A stretch of DNA of 64,000 nucleotides from Lycocorax pyrrhopterus obiensis. Lineage: Eukaryota; Chordata; Aves; Passeriformes; Paradisaeidae. A program made the translations under genes and the position numbers. How positions within the stretch are numbered: position 1 is the stretch's first letter; every line of letters starts with the position of its first letter. Of the stretch, positions 1 through 14,300 are shown one piece after another. The notes under the pieces were generated by a model. The model saw only the letters and a program-made list of their open reading frames with translations. It was not told the origin of the DNA and searched no databases. Where the stretch lies: the NCBI GenBank assembly GCA_014706295.1, contig JACSVZ010000002.1:18646494-18710493 (forward strand). Direction: 5' to 3'.

Positions 1-3000
1 ATGCGTGACATGGCACGGCTGCTTGTTGCCATACTGCTCATGTCACGGTGCTGTGCTGCGCAGAAAGGCAGCATCATGCCTCTGACTCATGCTCAGCTTG
101 TGATTTACTGATCATTTCTGCCTAACTGCTTTTTTCTATCCTATGTTTTTGTAGTTGATGAATTCTGTCCAGATGTAGACCATTAGTCTTTCACTTAGGA
201 AATAATGTCATATTTTTTTACAGCAATTCTCCATTTTGTCCAGATCTTTTAATATTCTGGTTCTCTTTGACTGCATTGCATAGGTTTTTCAGGTTAGTGT
301 TAACTACCTGATTAATCATGATTCTGTAATTCTAGTTAGTTAAAATACTGAGTGTGGACTTGGGACAGACTTCATAAAATCCTGTTTGATACACCTTTTC
401 ATTTTTGACTGCTAGAGCCTTTAACTATTCAAGGTATGATTTATTTTCTTTCCATTTTATTTTGCACTTGCAAGAGAGGCTTTATGATATCCATGTTTTT
501 GTCATTTGTTTAAAAAAAGGTTGTACATTAAAAGCATTACTAAAGTCAGCATGCAAAAATGGTCACAGTATTCTTTCCAACCTTATTTAACTGTGTTCTT
601 AAAATATTTCATGAAGTTGAGCAACAATTACAAATATAAATTAAAGCATTATATAAACATTAAGGACTGCTGGAGAAGTAAGGTTGTTTACACCTGTTTT
701 GAAACTAGTGTGTATATATATGAAAAGATATATGATGGATGTGACTGGGTGTATGGGCATATGAATCGGTGTCCTTTACTGCTGATAGGGCTGAGGAAGT
801 TGCTAATAAATAGTTAATGTTTATTCTGGAAATTAATTCCTGTGGGGATTATTCACCTTGTAAATGTTGATGCATAGGATAATGGGTAGGTTTTTGAAAA
901 CTTCTGTGTTGAAGATAATTATAATTGTGCTCTGTTGGCTTCTTGTATGGCTTTATAGTGTTTTCAGTCATACCTCCTATATCCTGTCTCTCAAATGCCC
1001 TTTCTTCATTTTTTGGCCATCAGAAGGAAGGTAATAAATACCTTTCAAAAATACAAAAAGTTTTAGCAATTAAAGTAGTAGTCACAGAAGTGACAGTAAC
1101 TGTTTAGGTGATGCAGAAATTCAGTGATTAGAAGCTCAAGCAATTTTAGGGGGATTATTAATTTATTGTTTACTTTTTAACGTAGGTATTTAGTTTTCGT
1201 TAAGACCTAAATCTGTAGTTGTTAGAAATATCCCTCCAAAAAATTACACTTGAACTGGGATCAGGCAAGCAGTTTTTTGAAAAAATATCTAGGTCTCTCA
1301 GAGTGTATGGGTCATTAAAGTCAGTTCTGGTGGAAATATGTAATGAGACCAGGAATAGCAAAAGGAGGGAGAGGTAAAGGTTTGGTATGGATGTAACCTT
1401 GCTGATTTTCTAGTTTTCTTTTAATTCCTTACCCTAAGAAAAGAAGTTGGAAACATACTGAAGCAGGAATGGAGCAAGAAAACTATATAAACAATCAAAC
1501 AGCAGCATATTTTTGGCATTACATCATAGGAAGGGCTGGAACTTGTCAGATGCAACACCCCAAAACCTCTGCTGCCTTATACTCGTGCTCCGCGGTGGTG
1601 AATGTGGACCGCATGCAGCTGTCCTTGGGTATAGTGTCACCGCTTGTCAATCAAGGGGCTGTGCTGTCTGAGAGCAAAGGTATTGAGCAAGAAATGCACT
1701 GCAGGAGACACCACATTTTACTTTCCCTGCCAACCTGGGCGGCAAAAGCAGTAGTCTTGCATTGTAGCAACTTAGTTCCTCTGAAAATGTTGCAGGATTA
1801 GGAATTTTATAGGTAATGTTTTTGTGTGAGAACTGTAGGCTGGAAATCTCGGATGCAATAGGCAGATTTTTAAGAGAACTCACGAGAAACAACTTTCTTT
1901 AGCCTATAAGGTATATTCACACACATATAAAAATATATACAACTATATATTATAAAAATCTGTAACACATGTAATTATGTAAACAATAAATGTAACATAT
2001 CAAATAGAATAAAAATAAATATGTAATAGTGTTCCTGGAAAAGCATGTGCAATAAGTAAAGAATGTCTACTAATTCCTTCCTTTTGAACTATCAGAATAG
2101 AAAACTAAACGGAAATAAAATACAGCAGTAGGCAGAATTTTTAATTAGTCAATATTGTTCTTGAGTAATGTCCTCAGTTGTTGTTTGGTAGCCTCTATCC
2201 ATTGTGAATTTGAAGAGTAATTCGAAAAACGCTGAGAGTTGATGAGTCTGCATCTCAGAGACAAAGTTTATGTTAAAATATAAACTTAGGGTTCTACATG
2301 ACACGGTTCTCTCGGACAATCTAATTTTTCCTAAGTAATCAGTTTTTGAAAAAGTGCAGAAGGTAAAATAGTTGAAAGGAAGAAAAAAAATTACATGTAA
2401 ATGCTGTTGTTCAAATTGGTCAAGAAAACCTAACCCCATATAATTGTGCACATATGCTGAGGAGAATACTTTTTTTGGTTTCTCAAGCATGAGGCAGCAG
2501 AATTGTCATTCATTTGGCATGCTAGGCTGAAAACAGAGTCTTCTTTCATTTGACACACTCCCCTGGAAACAAACATGCCAGTGAAGGGATTGTGCCAGTT
2601 ATCAGAAGCTTACAGGAATACATTGTGCTGGTTTGTATTCATTTTCATTTCATGAATTGCTTTAAAACTTAGCAGCATAAAAAAGCATTAAAACACCTTT
2701 TTAGCATTATTTTTAGTTCCTACGTATTTCCCTGCTGTGCTGTCATTCAGTTTAAATCAACGGAATGTTGTGAGACACATGGCTGGGTTTGCAGCAGAGC
2801 AGATCTCTCCTCTTGCCTGCGTATGCTCGGAGCATTCATCTGTAGACAACCAACAAATTTGAGTTTAACTCATTTTACATCCTTGGAAAAGATGAGTGTC
2901 TTAGAAAGAAGTTCAGTAAAAATAAAGGGTGATTGAACAAAGGTTATGCAGTGAGAAATTTAAGCCAAAACTCAGCTGGTGTCTATTAACGATGAAAGTT

Positions 3001-6000
3001 CACAGATAATGCTTGGTCTTCTGGGAGACACTTGTTTTCCTTTCCTAGAGTTACATTCTTCAGGATTGCCAGCAGGTCCTTCCCACCTCTGGAATTTTCT
3101 TCGAGATTCTATTTCCCTCATAAATGTTTTTCCACATGCAGACTTGGCAAATTCAGGTGTACTTCTTGGAACTAATCTGGTCACAGGAGCTTAAATTAGG
3201 ACCAGGTTGCAGTGAGTATGTGTGAAGTACATCTGGGAGTGGTATTGAGGGGGTCTGTGTCAGCCTGTGCTAAGCCAAAGGCAGGGTAAAGAACTGGGAA
3301 GAAGAGTCACGGCTATATGGTTTCCATCCTAAGAGTTACCTAGAAGAGGGGTTGTGGAGTCACAGCCATCACTGTTCGGTCCCCATATGATAATGGAGGC
3401 GATCACCCTGAGTTCCTTGATGCTGCTTAAGGAATGAGGACAGTGGATATTTAATTGTTGACCTACAGTCACGTTTGTTTGTTCTCTGACACTTAGATAC
3501 TAGTTTTCTGTGGACTTCACATGAAGACAAACAAGTAGAAAGTATCAGTATTGACACAATGTTTAATAGGCGATGGTAGCTTCTGTCCAGTTATCTGCAT
3601 CTGCTTGTTTGTGAATTTTGTAGAACAGGCTGTACATCCTGCAGTTTCAAATCACAGTAAAAAACCAAGTGATTGTGAATTTACAAAGCTTACTTTGTTT
3701 CTTTTTCTGTGCCATTCTGCTTCAGCTTGTATGCCTGATGCTCACCAAAAGGAAAGTAGTGACTTATACCTCCTCTTCTACTCAGAAGTACTAACTGAAA
3801 TATTTTTATCAAAGAAACCCTATACATTTGAATTGCTCTAGAATTTAAAAAAAAAAAATCCAAACACAAGAGTTTCATAAGTTTGATTTATAGTTTGGGA
3901 AGGCTAAAAAAAGCCTCATGAAGTCTTGCCTGCACTGAGGTTACTTAAAAGTTCGGACTTGAAATACAGTCATCTGGTGCTCTATACAGTTGTCACTTTT
4001 TGCCATATAGCTTCAGTAACATGGCTGTGGAAAATTCTACACAGTCATTCAGCAGCACTGCAATGAAATAGATATACTGATGTCATTTTCCTTTCACCCA
4101 TTAACTAGTGATTGGACAAACTGCAAGTGAATAGAAACGTGATTTCTATCTGCATAGTTGGTTCCTGGACCACGTGCCTTCCCATTGCTAATAAAGATAC
4201 TGCCACCTATTTGAAGATATTGGCAGGCATATTTAAAACCCAAGATGAATTGAGCACATTTACTGCGTTAGAAGCAGTTGCTAAATTGTAAGTAACTAAG
4301 TCTTGTTGTATAACTGCATTGCACTCAAGGGAACAATTTAGGTTTTGAATTGTGTATGTTGGTAAGTGAAAACTATGTAGACATTGATTATTTTTTTCCC
4401 CTTGACCTAATCACTGTTTGCCTATGGCAATATCTGATATGTTATGTGTTCACCAAGAATTGTCTTGGGACCACAATGAGGCTTTTTTTTAGCTTCATTA
4501 GTAATCATAGTTACATTAGGAATAGAAGGCAATGGAGTAATATACTTGTACTGTGTACTACACCAGTTGTTCAATTTATTGTAAAGGTGGACGTGAACTC
4601 TGGGGTAGTCTGAATTTGTAGAGGAAGAGGAGGGGACCAGATTTAAAACTTTGTGCGTCTTGAGCAGGAATTTAATTTTAAAAGAATGGAAGGCAAAAGT
4701 GCATTTATATATTTCATTTATTTTTTGTTGTGAAAAATTTCTGTGTTCCTACTTATGTATTTGTAGTATGAGAACTTTCCTTGGTAATACTGGAGAATAT
4801 GGAAATGATGCTGAGTAAAATAAAATTTAGTAATGTGTTTTTCATTGTCAGAATTCAACAAGCTGCCAAAAGTACATCATAAATAGGGAGAAGAATGTTT
4901 CCTCTTCTATCCCACTCTTTGACTCTGACATGTATTGCTCTTTAGATAAAAATATGAGAGTCCTACAGAGAACCTTAAAAATGTGCTTAACTTTTGACAT
5001 TCTGTTGATTCCTTCAAATGGTAACTTTGTTTCTATGCTAAAATACTTGTTTGAAATATAAGGGATTATTTAAAAGATGTACAAGATTGAACTTCTAAGC
5101 TTCTGCCTAGAGGTCATATAACTAGACACATGGACACTCTGTTTGATGACGTGTTAGGGATTAAAAAATGAATACTTGCATATTTCCATGCATAAGAAGC
5201 TAGACTGTGACCTACCTAAGTGTAGACGTGCAGTTTTGTATTTCTGAGAACTAATTCTTGCACAAAACAAAGAGATGTTCAACCTTGGAAATATATTGGG
5301 ACAGTATTGCTTTGGAAGAGTAGTTATCAGGAAATAGGGTTATACTCATGATATTTGTATCCACATAAGGGTGACAGTGTGACAGGCTTATTTGCCATAA
5401 TTGGTGGCAAAACCTGCCAACCTGAAGCAGTGTTGGAGAAATCAGTGAATGCACTTGCTGTCTGTAACATTACCAGCTCCTTCTGCTGTTAACTGAGATG
5501 CCTATGCAGGTTTTATTTTTCCCTCCTTAGATGTAATTGAGACGAAGATTTCTAAACTGTAAACAAAGCAATCCAACATGTTGTTTCTTTAAAACAAACA
5601 AAGCCTTAGTGTGGTCTTACTCTAGTCTCTGGACTTCTGCTGTAATATGTAAAATGATGTCTTAGTCTGCAGAAAACACTGACTCTTAACTCTGTGTTTA
5701 AAAGCCTTAATTTTTATGGAAATGTTACTGAAGGTGGCAGAAGAGTCAGGTTTCTTAGAACAGCTGACATCAGTGGGGGAGGTATTTCTTTATTGGTTGG
5801 CAAATAATCATTCTTTATAGCTTATTTAGAGTCATACACTGGTAGAAAGTTCTCTAGAGATGAGAGTCTTTTCTCAAAAACCAACAGCTTTTGTTCAGGG
5901 CAGTCCTAGAGGATCTGGAACATTGCCTGAAGATGCCTAACACTACCCCTAGGTAGCATTATTTGGCAAAATGTTTGGAATATACAATGTTCCCCTGTGT

Positions 6001-8294
6001 TGTGTTCGGTGGTATTGTGGAGAATGGGTTAGCAGGCAGGCTTGCTGCTTTAGAAATTGATATGTGCCAGTTGTAATGAAATAATTGACAGTAATATCCC
6101 ATTAATTAATTATTTGTTGATATTATAATACCCTCTTCAACCTTTTAGAGGCTATAGCAGTGTTTAAATAATTATATTTTGTTTGAAGACAAGCCCATGT
6201 TGTTTATTAAGTGGCTGACTGGGTTGGTAGATGAGGGGAAACAAAACAATCTCTACATTATTTCTGGTAACTAAGATGGACAATCTGCTTTTGTAAATTT
6301 ATACATTTTTATTTTAACTTCTCAAGGTGAAACAACATAAATATTTAAGCAACTTTATTATTTCAGAGTTGTCTAGGGATCTTTTGCTTTGCTTAAGCAT
6401 TGAACAGATAAACTGCCTTTTGTTCTAATCTCTTACACAAATAATCCTGCTGCTCCCAAATAAAACTAAAGTTTCAGTTCTTCAGATACAACTGAAAACA
6501 CTGTAACTTTTTTTTTTGCTTTTTTGTTGTTTGAAGTAATTGGAAGAATACTCCAGAACAGCTCTTTAATATGCTTTTATCATGTTTTTAACTGTTAACC
6601 ATGAGTGCTCCAAAACTAATACCAAGCACATCTAAATGTGTGGTAGAGAAGGAATAAGTTGTAGTTTATCCAAAATACAAATCTGGAGTTACTCATTTGT
6701 CGCGGTTATCATGGTCTCAATCCCTAATTTGTAAAAGATATTTTTACATCTCATTTTCACGTGTATTTCATATAATTCTAGTAAGTCCACGTCTCAAGGA
6801 TTTAATGTTTCTTTGAGCTTAGAATAGATATTTAGTCACTGTCTCTTCCTTCCCCTTAGCTGAGAGTTAAAAATAACCTATAAAACAATGGCAATACGAA
6901 ACAACTCATTGGCAGTAATCAAGCTGGAAGCAAGCTGCTGTTTAAGCAGAGGAATTCTGCTTTGGCTTGCACATGCCTTAGAAGTAGCTGTTGAAAATGG
7001 AAAAATTTAAAAATGCGTATGTGGTCTTTTCAGGAGAAATCTTTCAGTAATAGAAACATCTTCCTTTGGCAGATAAGAGACTATGGAAATTTTGGTCTTG
7101 TGTTCGGGGAAATTACTAACTTCCTTAAAATAAAATTTCAATGCTGAATTTTCTCAAATTCTGCATTTTCCCCTGCTTTTCTCCTTCCCCTCATTCAGTC
7201 TTTCTCTATTATTCACTCTGGGCTCAAACTTTTATCCAGCATTTTAGTAGCCTTATGTTATAAAACTGAAAATTTTAAAATTAAAATAATGATTTGAAAT
7301 AAAAATCCTGACAGACTAATTACAGTATTGCATTAATTATTATCTTATTTCACTCTGTTCCAGGCAAATTCAAGTCTGGGTTTTTAATCCCTATTTACAC
7401 TGTAATTTTGAGAGAGAGAGTATATTTAGGAACAATATATATAAAATCAAGAAATAAAAATGGTCAGATAAACAGTTGATTTCTAAAATGTTGCCTTGGA
7501 CATGTTAGCAATAAAATGCAAGTAGTTCTGTTCAAATGTTATGCTTTTTGGATCTTCTGGTGAGGATAACACCTATATGACATAGAATACAACTCTTGAT
7601 ATCTTCATTTCTGCATATATTTACAGTATGTACTAAATAGCAGTCGTTAATTCAGAAATTTGCATTTGTGCAGCTTAGTTGGTACATCATTTTGTGTTTT
7701 GAGTTTTATTTTTTCTCCCAAAATGTGTGCAATTCTTATAATGGTTAAGGTGTGGATTGATGTCAGTGCTACAGTATATAGAGCTCCAAGACTGCAATTT
7801 GAAGCTACTTAAGAAAAATACAATTCTTTAGACATGGTGAAGCCGAAGTTGAATGGAAGTCCTATTAGGAGTGAATTGCATGTAAATATTAATAAGGGAA
7901 GAGTTCCTAGCAAGTCCTGAGTTTGGGAAATTGAGCATGATAATTTGCTGAAATTGTGTCTGTCTTGAAGATATGCAGATGCAATAATTTTCAGTTTTCA
8001 GTTGAACTTTTAAATGGTGCAGAAGGTGCCTGGGTTAGGTTTTAAGCAAGAAAGTGTTAGGAAGTATCAGCAAATGTCGTTGTAATGGATGTATGGTAAT
8101 GAAGGGAGTTAAGATGAAAGATGATTTGGACTGAATGGCTGTTAAGTCATTTAGGCTAGGCTGGTTGCGGGTTTGGTTGTTCGATGTCTCAAATTATGTT
8201 GCCTTAGTTCCTACACTTGGTTGGCTGTCTTCAAATCTTAAAAAAGTTCAGGGAATCGGTTTCTCACAATTTGCTTTGTTTTCCTTTTTTTCAG
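1..8294 (+). other. DNAJC1: DNAJC1 intron 1, 3' part
   Basis: No coding exon is supported here. Short open frames are scattered, lack splice context and resemble no protein family I know. The DNA is AT-rich with ordinary T-runs (for example near 6510-6525). Two stretches are richer in CpG than their surroundings: 1-85 and about 1555-1640. The intron ends in a T-rich tract and cag at 8292-8294. I recognise no complete mobile element, though old degraded repeats would be easy to miss by eye. Confidence 0.75.
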
Positions 8295-8396
8295 GATGCT
8301 TCATCTGCAGACATTCGGAAAGCATATCGAAAGCTTTCTCTAATTTTACACCCAGACAAGAATAAAGACGAAAATGCAGAAATACAGTTTAGGCAA
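8295..8396 (+). CDS. DNAJC1: DNAJC1 exon 2: J-domain helices II and III start, HPD motif
   Basis: This is a 102-nt, 34-codon exon in phase 0 at both ends. It starts after a T-rich tract and cag (8292-8294) and ends before gtaagt (8397). It begins [14 protein letters not shown], which is J-domain helix II. The catalytic His-Pro-Asp triad is at 8349-8357, followed by Lys-Asn-Lys. Helix III starts at the end of the exon. HPD is the motif through which J proteins trigger Hsp70 (here the lumenal BiP) ATP hydrolysis, so an intact HPD argues for activity. The open frame runs in from the intron on both sides, so a start codon upstream at this locus is not real. Confidence 0.97.
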
Positions 8397-11300
8397 GTAA
8401 GTGCAATATGTGGCAATAAAAGTTTTAGGGGAAACTAGAATTTTTATGTTGATGTTGTTTTAGTAAGAACAGTGGTACACCTTTGAAATTAATAAGTTAA
8501 ACATTGAATTACATTTTTGCTGAAGTAGCTAGACTAAAACCAAGTCCACTTTTTTGGAATTAACTTGTTGAATAACTTGTATTTAGTATTTACCTGTACA
8601 TTAGAAATAATTTGAACATAATGCTTATACTCTTAGGAGGAAAATTTGTTTTGCACTTTCAAAAGCAGTGGGGAAAATTTCTGATCAGTTCTCAACACAA
8701 GTCCTAGGTAGGCGTAATTTAATGAAAATAATTAATTTTAGTTATTTTTGAATATTTATAGAGTGAAATAAGATGACTTTCTAATTAGCTCTATCTTTAA
8801 AATGTACCTCAGGCTAAATACAGCTTACTTAATTTTAGTAAGATCGTCGGGATGAAACAAGGGATACCTGCTTTTAAGGTATAACTGAGCCAAGACTCAG
8901 TTTGATGGATCTGAGGATGGGAAGAAAGTCTTGTATAAGAGTTGCTTGTTTGTGTCTGATGACACTTTGTAAATGAATATATTACTGTTTCATTTGCACG
9001 CTGGGTTTGCTACTTGGTGGTGTAGGGAAAAGTGAAAACTAGCAAAGGTCATTTGTTGACAAGTGTAAATATGATACTGCTGTTCAAAATTTATAAATTC
9101 AATCATAAAGTAAAATCTTTCTGTGTTTTCGGTTTTTTGTTTGTTTTAGTTGGTGGCCATCTATGAGGTTTTAAAGGATGAAGAAAGGAGACAGAGGTGA
9201 GTTAAATTGCACAGATTTTTAAATAAAGCATTCATACCAGTGCTATATTCAAGCCCTATTTGACTTAGTTGTAACACTTTAGGTTATTTTTTTGCATAAT
9301 TTAATATATTCTGTGTAATTGTTTGATTAAAGATTGTATGTGACTTAAAGGGCAAGGTGGTATTTTTGCATGACATACTGTTTTTTCTCCTTTAAAACTA
9401 TACTTGAAAGAACTTTGAATGCTAGCTGTTATTTCAAGCAATTTTTTAAAATACTTAACAATTATATAAGCTCTTTTGCTCAGTTGTCAATTTTAAAAAC
9501 TGTCATTAAAAAATATTGGCCACTTATTCAAATGTCAGTCATACCTCCCTGTATCAGTAAAAGGCTTGTTGCATGATATTTAGAGATTATTTCCACTGTA
9601 TGTTGTCTTCAGCATTGTTTTCTGTTGCTTAGTTCATAGGGGTTCTTTTTCTTTCAAATGTATTATCTGTAATGGGGCAAACTTTGATGTACAGAGTGTG
9701 TATTTTTAGTAAATGCTAGTTGTTCTTGCTGCTTCAGGAGCAGTTCCAGCAGTACGTGAAGGGGTAGGATAAAGAACTGGAAACCTGGGGCTAATCTGCT
9801 TTCTGGAAGATTATTTTGAACTTTTTTTTCTTTTTTTAAACAAATAGGAATTTCAACCAATGATTATCAGAAAAACTGAGACACTGAAAGACTATTGCTT
9901 TTGGGTTGGTGTTTTAGTAGATCATCTTTCAGCTTACAAGTCTTTAAACGGGGTTTTATGAGACATTTCTTGAAGGGATTTTGGCTTTGTAGATGTCTTG
10001 GCAGGAGTCCAGGGTTTATAGTACAGATTATCTACTTTTTTGATAATCCCCTCTTCAAGTGTCATGAAAATGTACTTCATAGAAGCACTTTTGGAAACTT
10101 GTGGGGTTTTTTTATTTCATCCGTCTAAGGAGAATTTCATTGTGAAGTTGCACTTAACAAAAGTTTAAAAAAACGTTAGCTAAATGATTTCAGGCCACTT
10201 AAAGTGAGTTATCCCCCAGATCTTCCCAATTTTTTGTTTACAGCATTGTTTGCATGCACTTCAGAGTGTTGCCTTTCTGGAACTTAGTTCTATCATGGAA
10301 CTTGTAGGAATTTCCTTGCAGCTGTAATAGAAGCTTTTTGCATGAAACTATGGTGCAGTAGCTTGCAAAAATTATGGTTTAAGCCTTGCATACATTACAA
10401 ATGTGACTAACCTACTCAAATACTGTTAATTAGTGTGTCAGTGATTACAGATGAGAAGTTAAAGCAGCAGTAGATTGTTCTATCTTAGATTGATCTAATT
10501 GTCACTAACTTATTTTGTACATAGACAATGTCACATTTTTCTTACACATTGTGGATATATGGTTGATACTGATTTTACAGTTGAATAAATAGAACTGTAG
10601 TGGATTAAACAGTGTTTACTTTCAGAGAATTTTCTGGAAATAATATGCAGAGTTTAGAAGTAACCTGTAGAGCAGAGCTATATGGTCTCATTGCTTTGAG
10701 AAGCCCTGTATTGATCAGGTTTATTACACAGTCTAATGATAATCTCTCAGTTGAGCTCGTAAGCGGAGGGTGGCCTGTCATGTCTCCTGTAAGGTGTTGT
10801 TGTAGCATGTGTCTAATACAAGTCCTTAGTAAGTGTGATAGGAGCTGCTCCCCCTGTTGTATTTCTTCTGTTGTAAGGTAAGTCGAGGCTTACTTGCAAC
10901 TGTGCAGCAAAGGGTGGGAGTTACTACTTTTTGGAATCTTTCTACTTTAAATGTTAGTATTTCGCTTTGAATTGTGTGAGGTGATGGACATAGTGGAATA
11001 GGCTCAAAGCTTGCTGTCATGCCCATGTACTGGCAGAAACTGTGCTGAAGCCTTATACTGGCAGTTGAGCTGGGAATCCCTTCACAACTGGACACCTAAA
11101 TGGTTTGGGGCAAGGGTTTACACCACTAAGAGAAGAGCGAGCTGCAGGCTTCTACTTCAGTGCGGTCAGTGAAGTCAGCTGCCTCTTACTGTTTGTCTCA
11201 AAAGTGATGTAATCCTGCATCATTCCCGGTGTATGTACAGAGACTGGAGCCAGCAAAGGCAGGAATAAGGTCCTGCACTGTATGAGAGAGTGATGAACTC

Positions 11301-14300
11301 ATTTTGAAATAATAAAACCCCTTCTCCGTGAATGTCATTCTTGGTGAATGTCAGTGGTGTTTTTCATTTGTGTGAGTACAGAAACAGTGTTTTAAAAAGG
11401 CAGATCTGTTGGCCAGCTATATGTAATAAATTTGCTAAAACCTTTGCATTTTCTTATTTATCAGTGAATTTTTACTTTATCTGATGGCAAAAGCCTTTCT
11501 TAAAATATTATGGTTCCTCTACTGACAATGATAGTACTGGGCTTTAAAATGTGGTTTTCTTTTTTAGGAAGTTATATAGTTGCTCATGAAGTATACAGGT
11601 ATCATTAGTAGTGTTACATAATGTAGTAATATTACCACTTCTCTCTTACACACTTATGAGTGATACATGATCAAAACATTCAAATATTCTGACAATAAAC
11701 ATACGTGCAGCATCATTTAATGTAGCACTGTTTAACATTAAATTAAACAATTAAAATATTGCAGCAGAACGCCATATTTTATGTTTTGTATACACACTCC
11801 AGTGTGAAATTCTACAGAAAATTTTATCTTTAGGGTATGTCGAGATAGGTGCATTTCCTGAAATACACTTCACCTTTAGGGCTTTTATTGGTAAATCAAT
11901 TTGACGGTGATAAATTTTATTAGGCTTTGATTATCTTAGTTTATGAAAAAATGGATAGTTTTGTGCACTTCTGTTAATTGTAGTTAGACAAAAAAAAAAA
12001 ATCATGGATCTTAATTTCATTGTTTGTTACCTTTTTAAGGAGCGTTTTTTACCTAACAGGCCTATCCTCTGTAACAGTGTTGGCTTGATTACAGGAAACA
12101 TTTGCAAAGGCATCAAAATACACTTGTGTAGAGTAAGAAAGGTGTCTATCTTAGTTCTCATTAATAATTATGTGTCTGTATTCTTAGGCATAAATTGTTC
12201 TGGCTGATGTTGTGCTGGTTGTCTTTGACAGCTTGAAGAAAATAGGCTCCCCAAAATAAAAACCACCAGTGCAATCTTTCCGTAGTTCAGAATAGTCCTT
12301 ATTAATTCAAGATTATAGTATATAAACTATATCAGGTCTCTGAAATTATTTGAAATATGAAATGCAGTGGCTCTCTTAAAGGGAAAAGTAAATTATAATT
12401 ATATTAAGATTTATGATACTGTAATTAGTTACTACAGTTAAGGGATTTTTTGCTTGCAATGTAATTGATTCACAAAGAACTCTAAAAACTATTTTATGAA
12501 ACTTTACAGAAAAAAAGAAATGTTAATAATCTTGCAATTTGTTACTTTTAGTACAGGACTACCAAGTCTTTTATAGACTGCTGAGTTTTAAAATAAATAT
12601 TCAACATAGTTTTAAATGGGGAATGTTTTTGGCTTTCTGTTTCTGTACTGTACAAGAGAGGGGTTTTGTAGCTTGTTGACTGCTACATTTCAGAGACGAC
12701 TGGTAGGCATACTCACATGTGAAAAATTTGCTGTATTCTATGTGCATATGTTTGTGGAAAAAGCCCTGCAGATGTATCTTTTCCTTTCAGCTTGGTTTTT
12801 TTTCTTACATAGCGTTACAGTTAATATAGGTTGCCAAAAGAATGCTTTGTAATTAAATTTCAAATGTAGTGCTTGATGCACACGGATTAACTGTCTTTCA
12901 TAGTTAATATAAGTGTCTATACAGGAATTCTTTAATGAGAAACTTGCTTTTAATTAAATCACATTCTAAATTTGAAAATCAAGATTTAAAAATTATGGAA
13001 GCTTCTGAGTTTGTGTAGGATCATTTTCCAGTTGAAAACTGAAAAATCATTGATATCTTTATTTTTCAAATACAGAGCTTAATTACTATTGAAAGCAATG
13101 ATTTATCTTTTAACAGTATATATTCTAAAAAGTGGGTTATAATAGAAGCTATCTTCCCTTAAAATGGCCAGTCGTGTGAGCCATAATGCTCATTGATAGT
13201 AAAATCAATAGAGCATTGATTCTGAGACTTAATCCTTGGAGACTGTTGTTCAGAACAGCGGACATAGCCTAGTAAATACCGAGTGCTGTTTAAAGCACTT
13301 AATGCAAGAGGCTCTGCTGTCTTAATTTATTTTTTCTTAGCGGATTATTTATAATAGAATGCGGTTGCCAGATGTGAGTTTGAAATCTTGGTTTACATAT
13401 TTCTGTATTGTTACCATCAGCATATATGGACTTTATTTAATCAGTAGCCGCTTTTTCAGTACATCAATTAACAACCCGTAGAATATAAGAAGGCAACTAC
13501 TTAATAAATGTATATTAGTATTAAATTAGATTCTACATGTATTTCTCTGAAGATTTCAAAGGAAGAACATTGTATGTAAAAGTAAAACCTTGTTATCAAC
13601 CTAATTTATTTTAAAACTGGTTCTGTTTCTAAAATATTCTCTTCTATTGTCACTAAAATCTTGTAAATGTCTTCTTACTTTTAAAGCCTTAAACTTCTAC
13701 TTATTTCTTAAACAAAAGTTAAATAGAAGTTTTAATTTTAAAATAACATCTTAAGCAATTTTTTTCTGAACAGAGTTTGTATTAAGGTATCAGTAGTTAA
13801 TTTGTTCTGACTTACTGGGAAAGGAACAAAGTTATTAGTTCAAATTTTACAATAATAGATGTTAACCTTAGTATTCTCATAGTTGTAATAGAAGATAGAA
13901 TTTTGTAATATGAATTTTACTTCTGGTATCATTCAGAACACAGCAGAATCCTGAGGTGTTAAATCTTTTATGCAGAAATAATGGTGTCAACTTGAACAAA
14001 TGTTTTATCAGAAGTCAGCTTTTCAGATATGCACTATATTAAGGTGTATTTTTTTAATTGAAAACCACTGCTCCTTTTTCTGCTTAAAATGAATTTGCTT
14101 GTGGAAATTTTTTTTTTTTAGTACATCTCCAAGGTATCAATTTAATAACTATCAAAGTAGCTAGTGCAGTTGTTGCATTTAAATTGATTTACATGTCAAG
14201 ACTGGCAGTTTAGCAGCTGCGCTATTATTCCTGGATTGGTCAATTTACTTGAGAAAAACCTACTACTGAGTTCTACTGACCTGCATGACAATATAGGCCC

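Noticed and set aside
8217..8294. An in-frame methionine upstream of the J-domain exon as a possible gene start
   Set aside because: A clear T-rich acceptor with cag at 8292-8294 and family structure place the exon start at 8295. J-domain helix I and the signal peptide are missing from the upstream frame.
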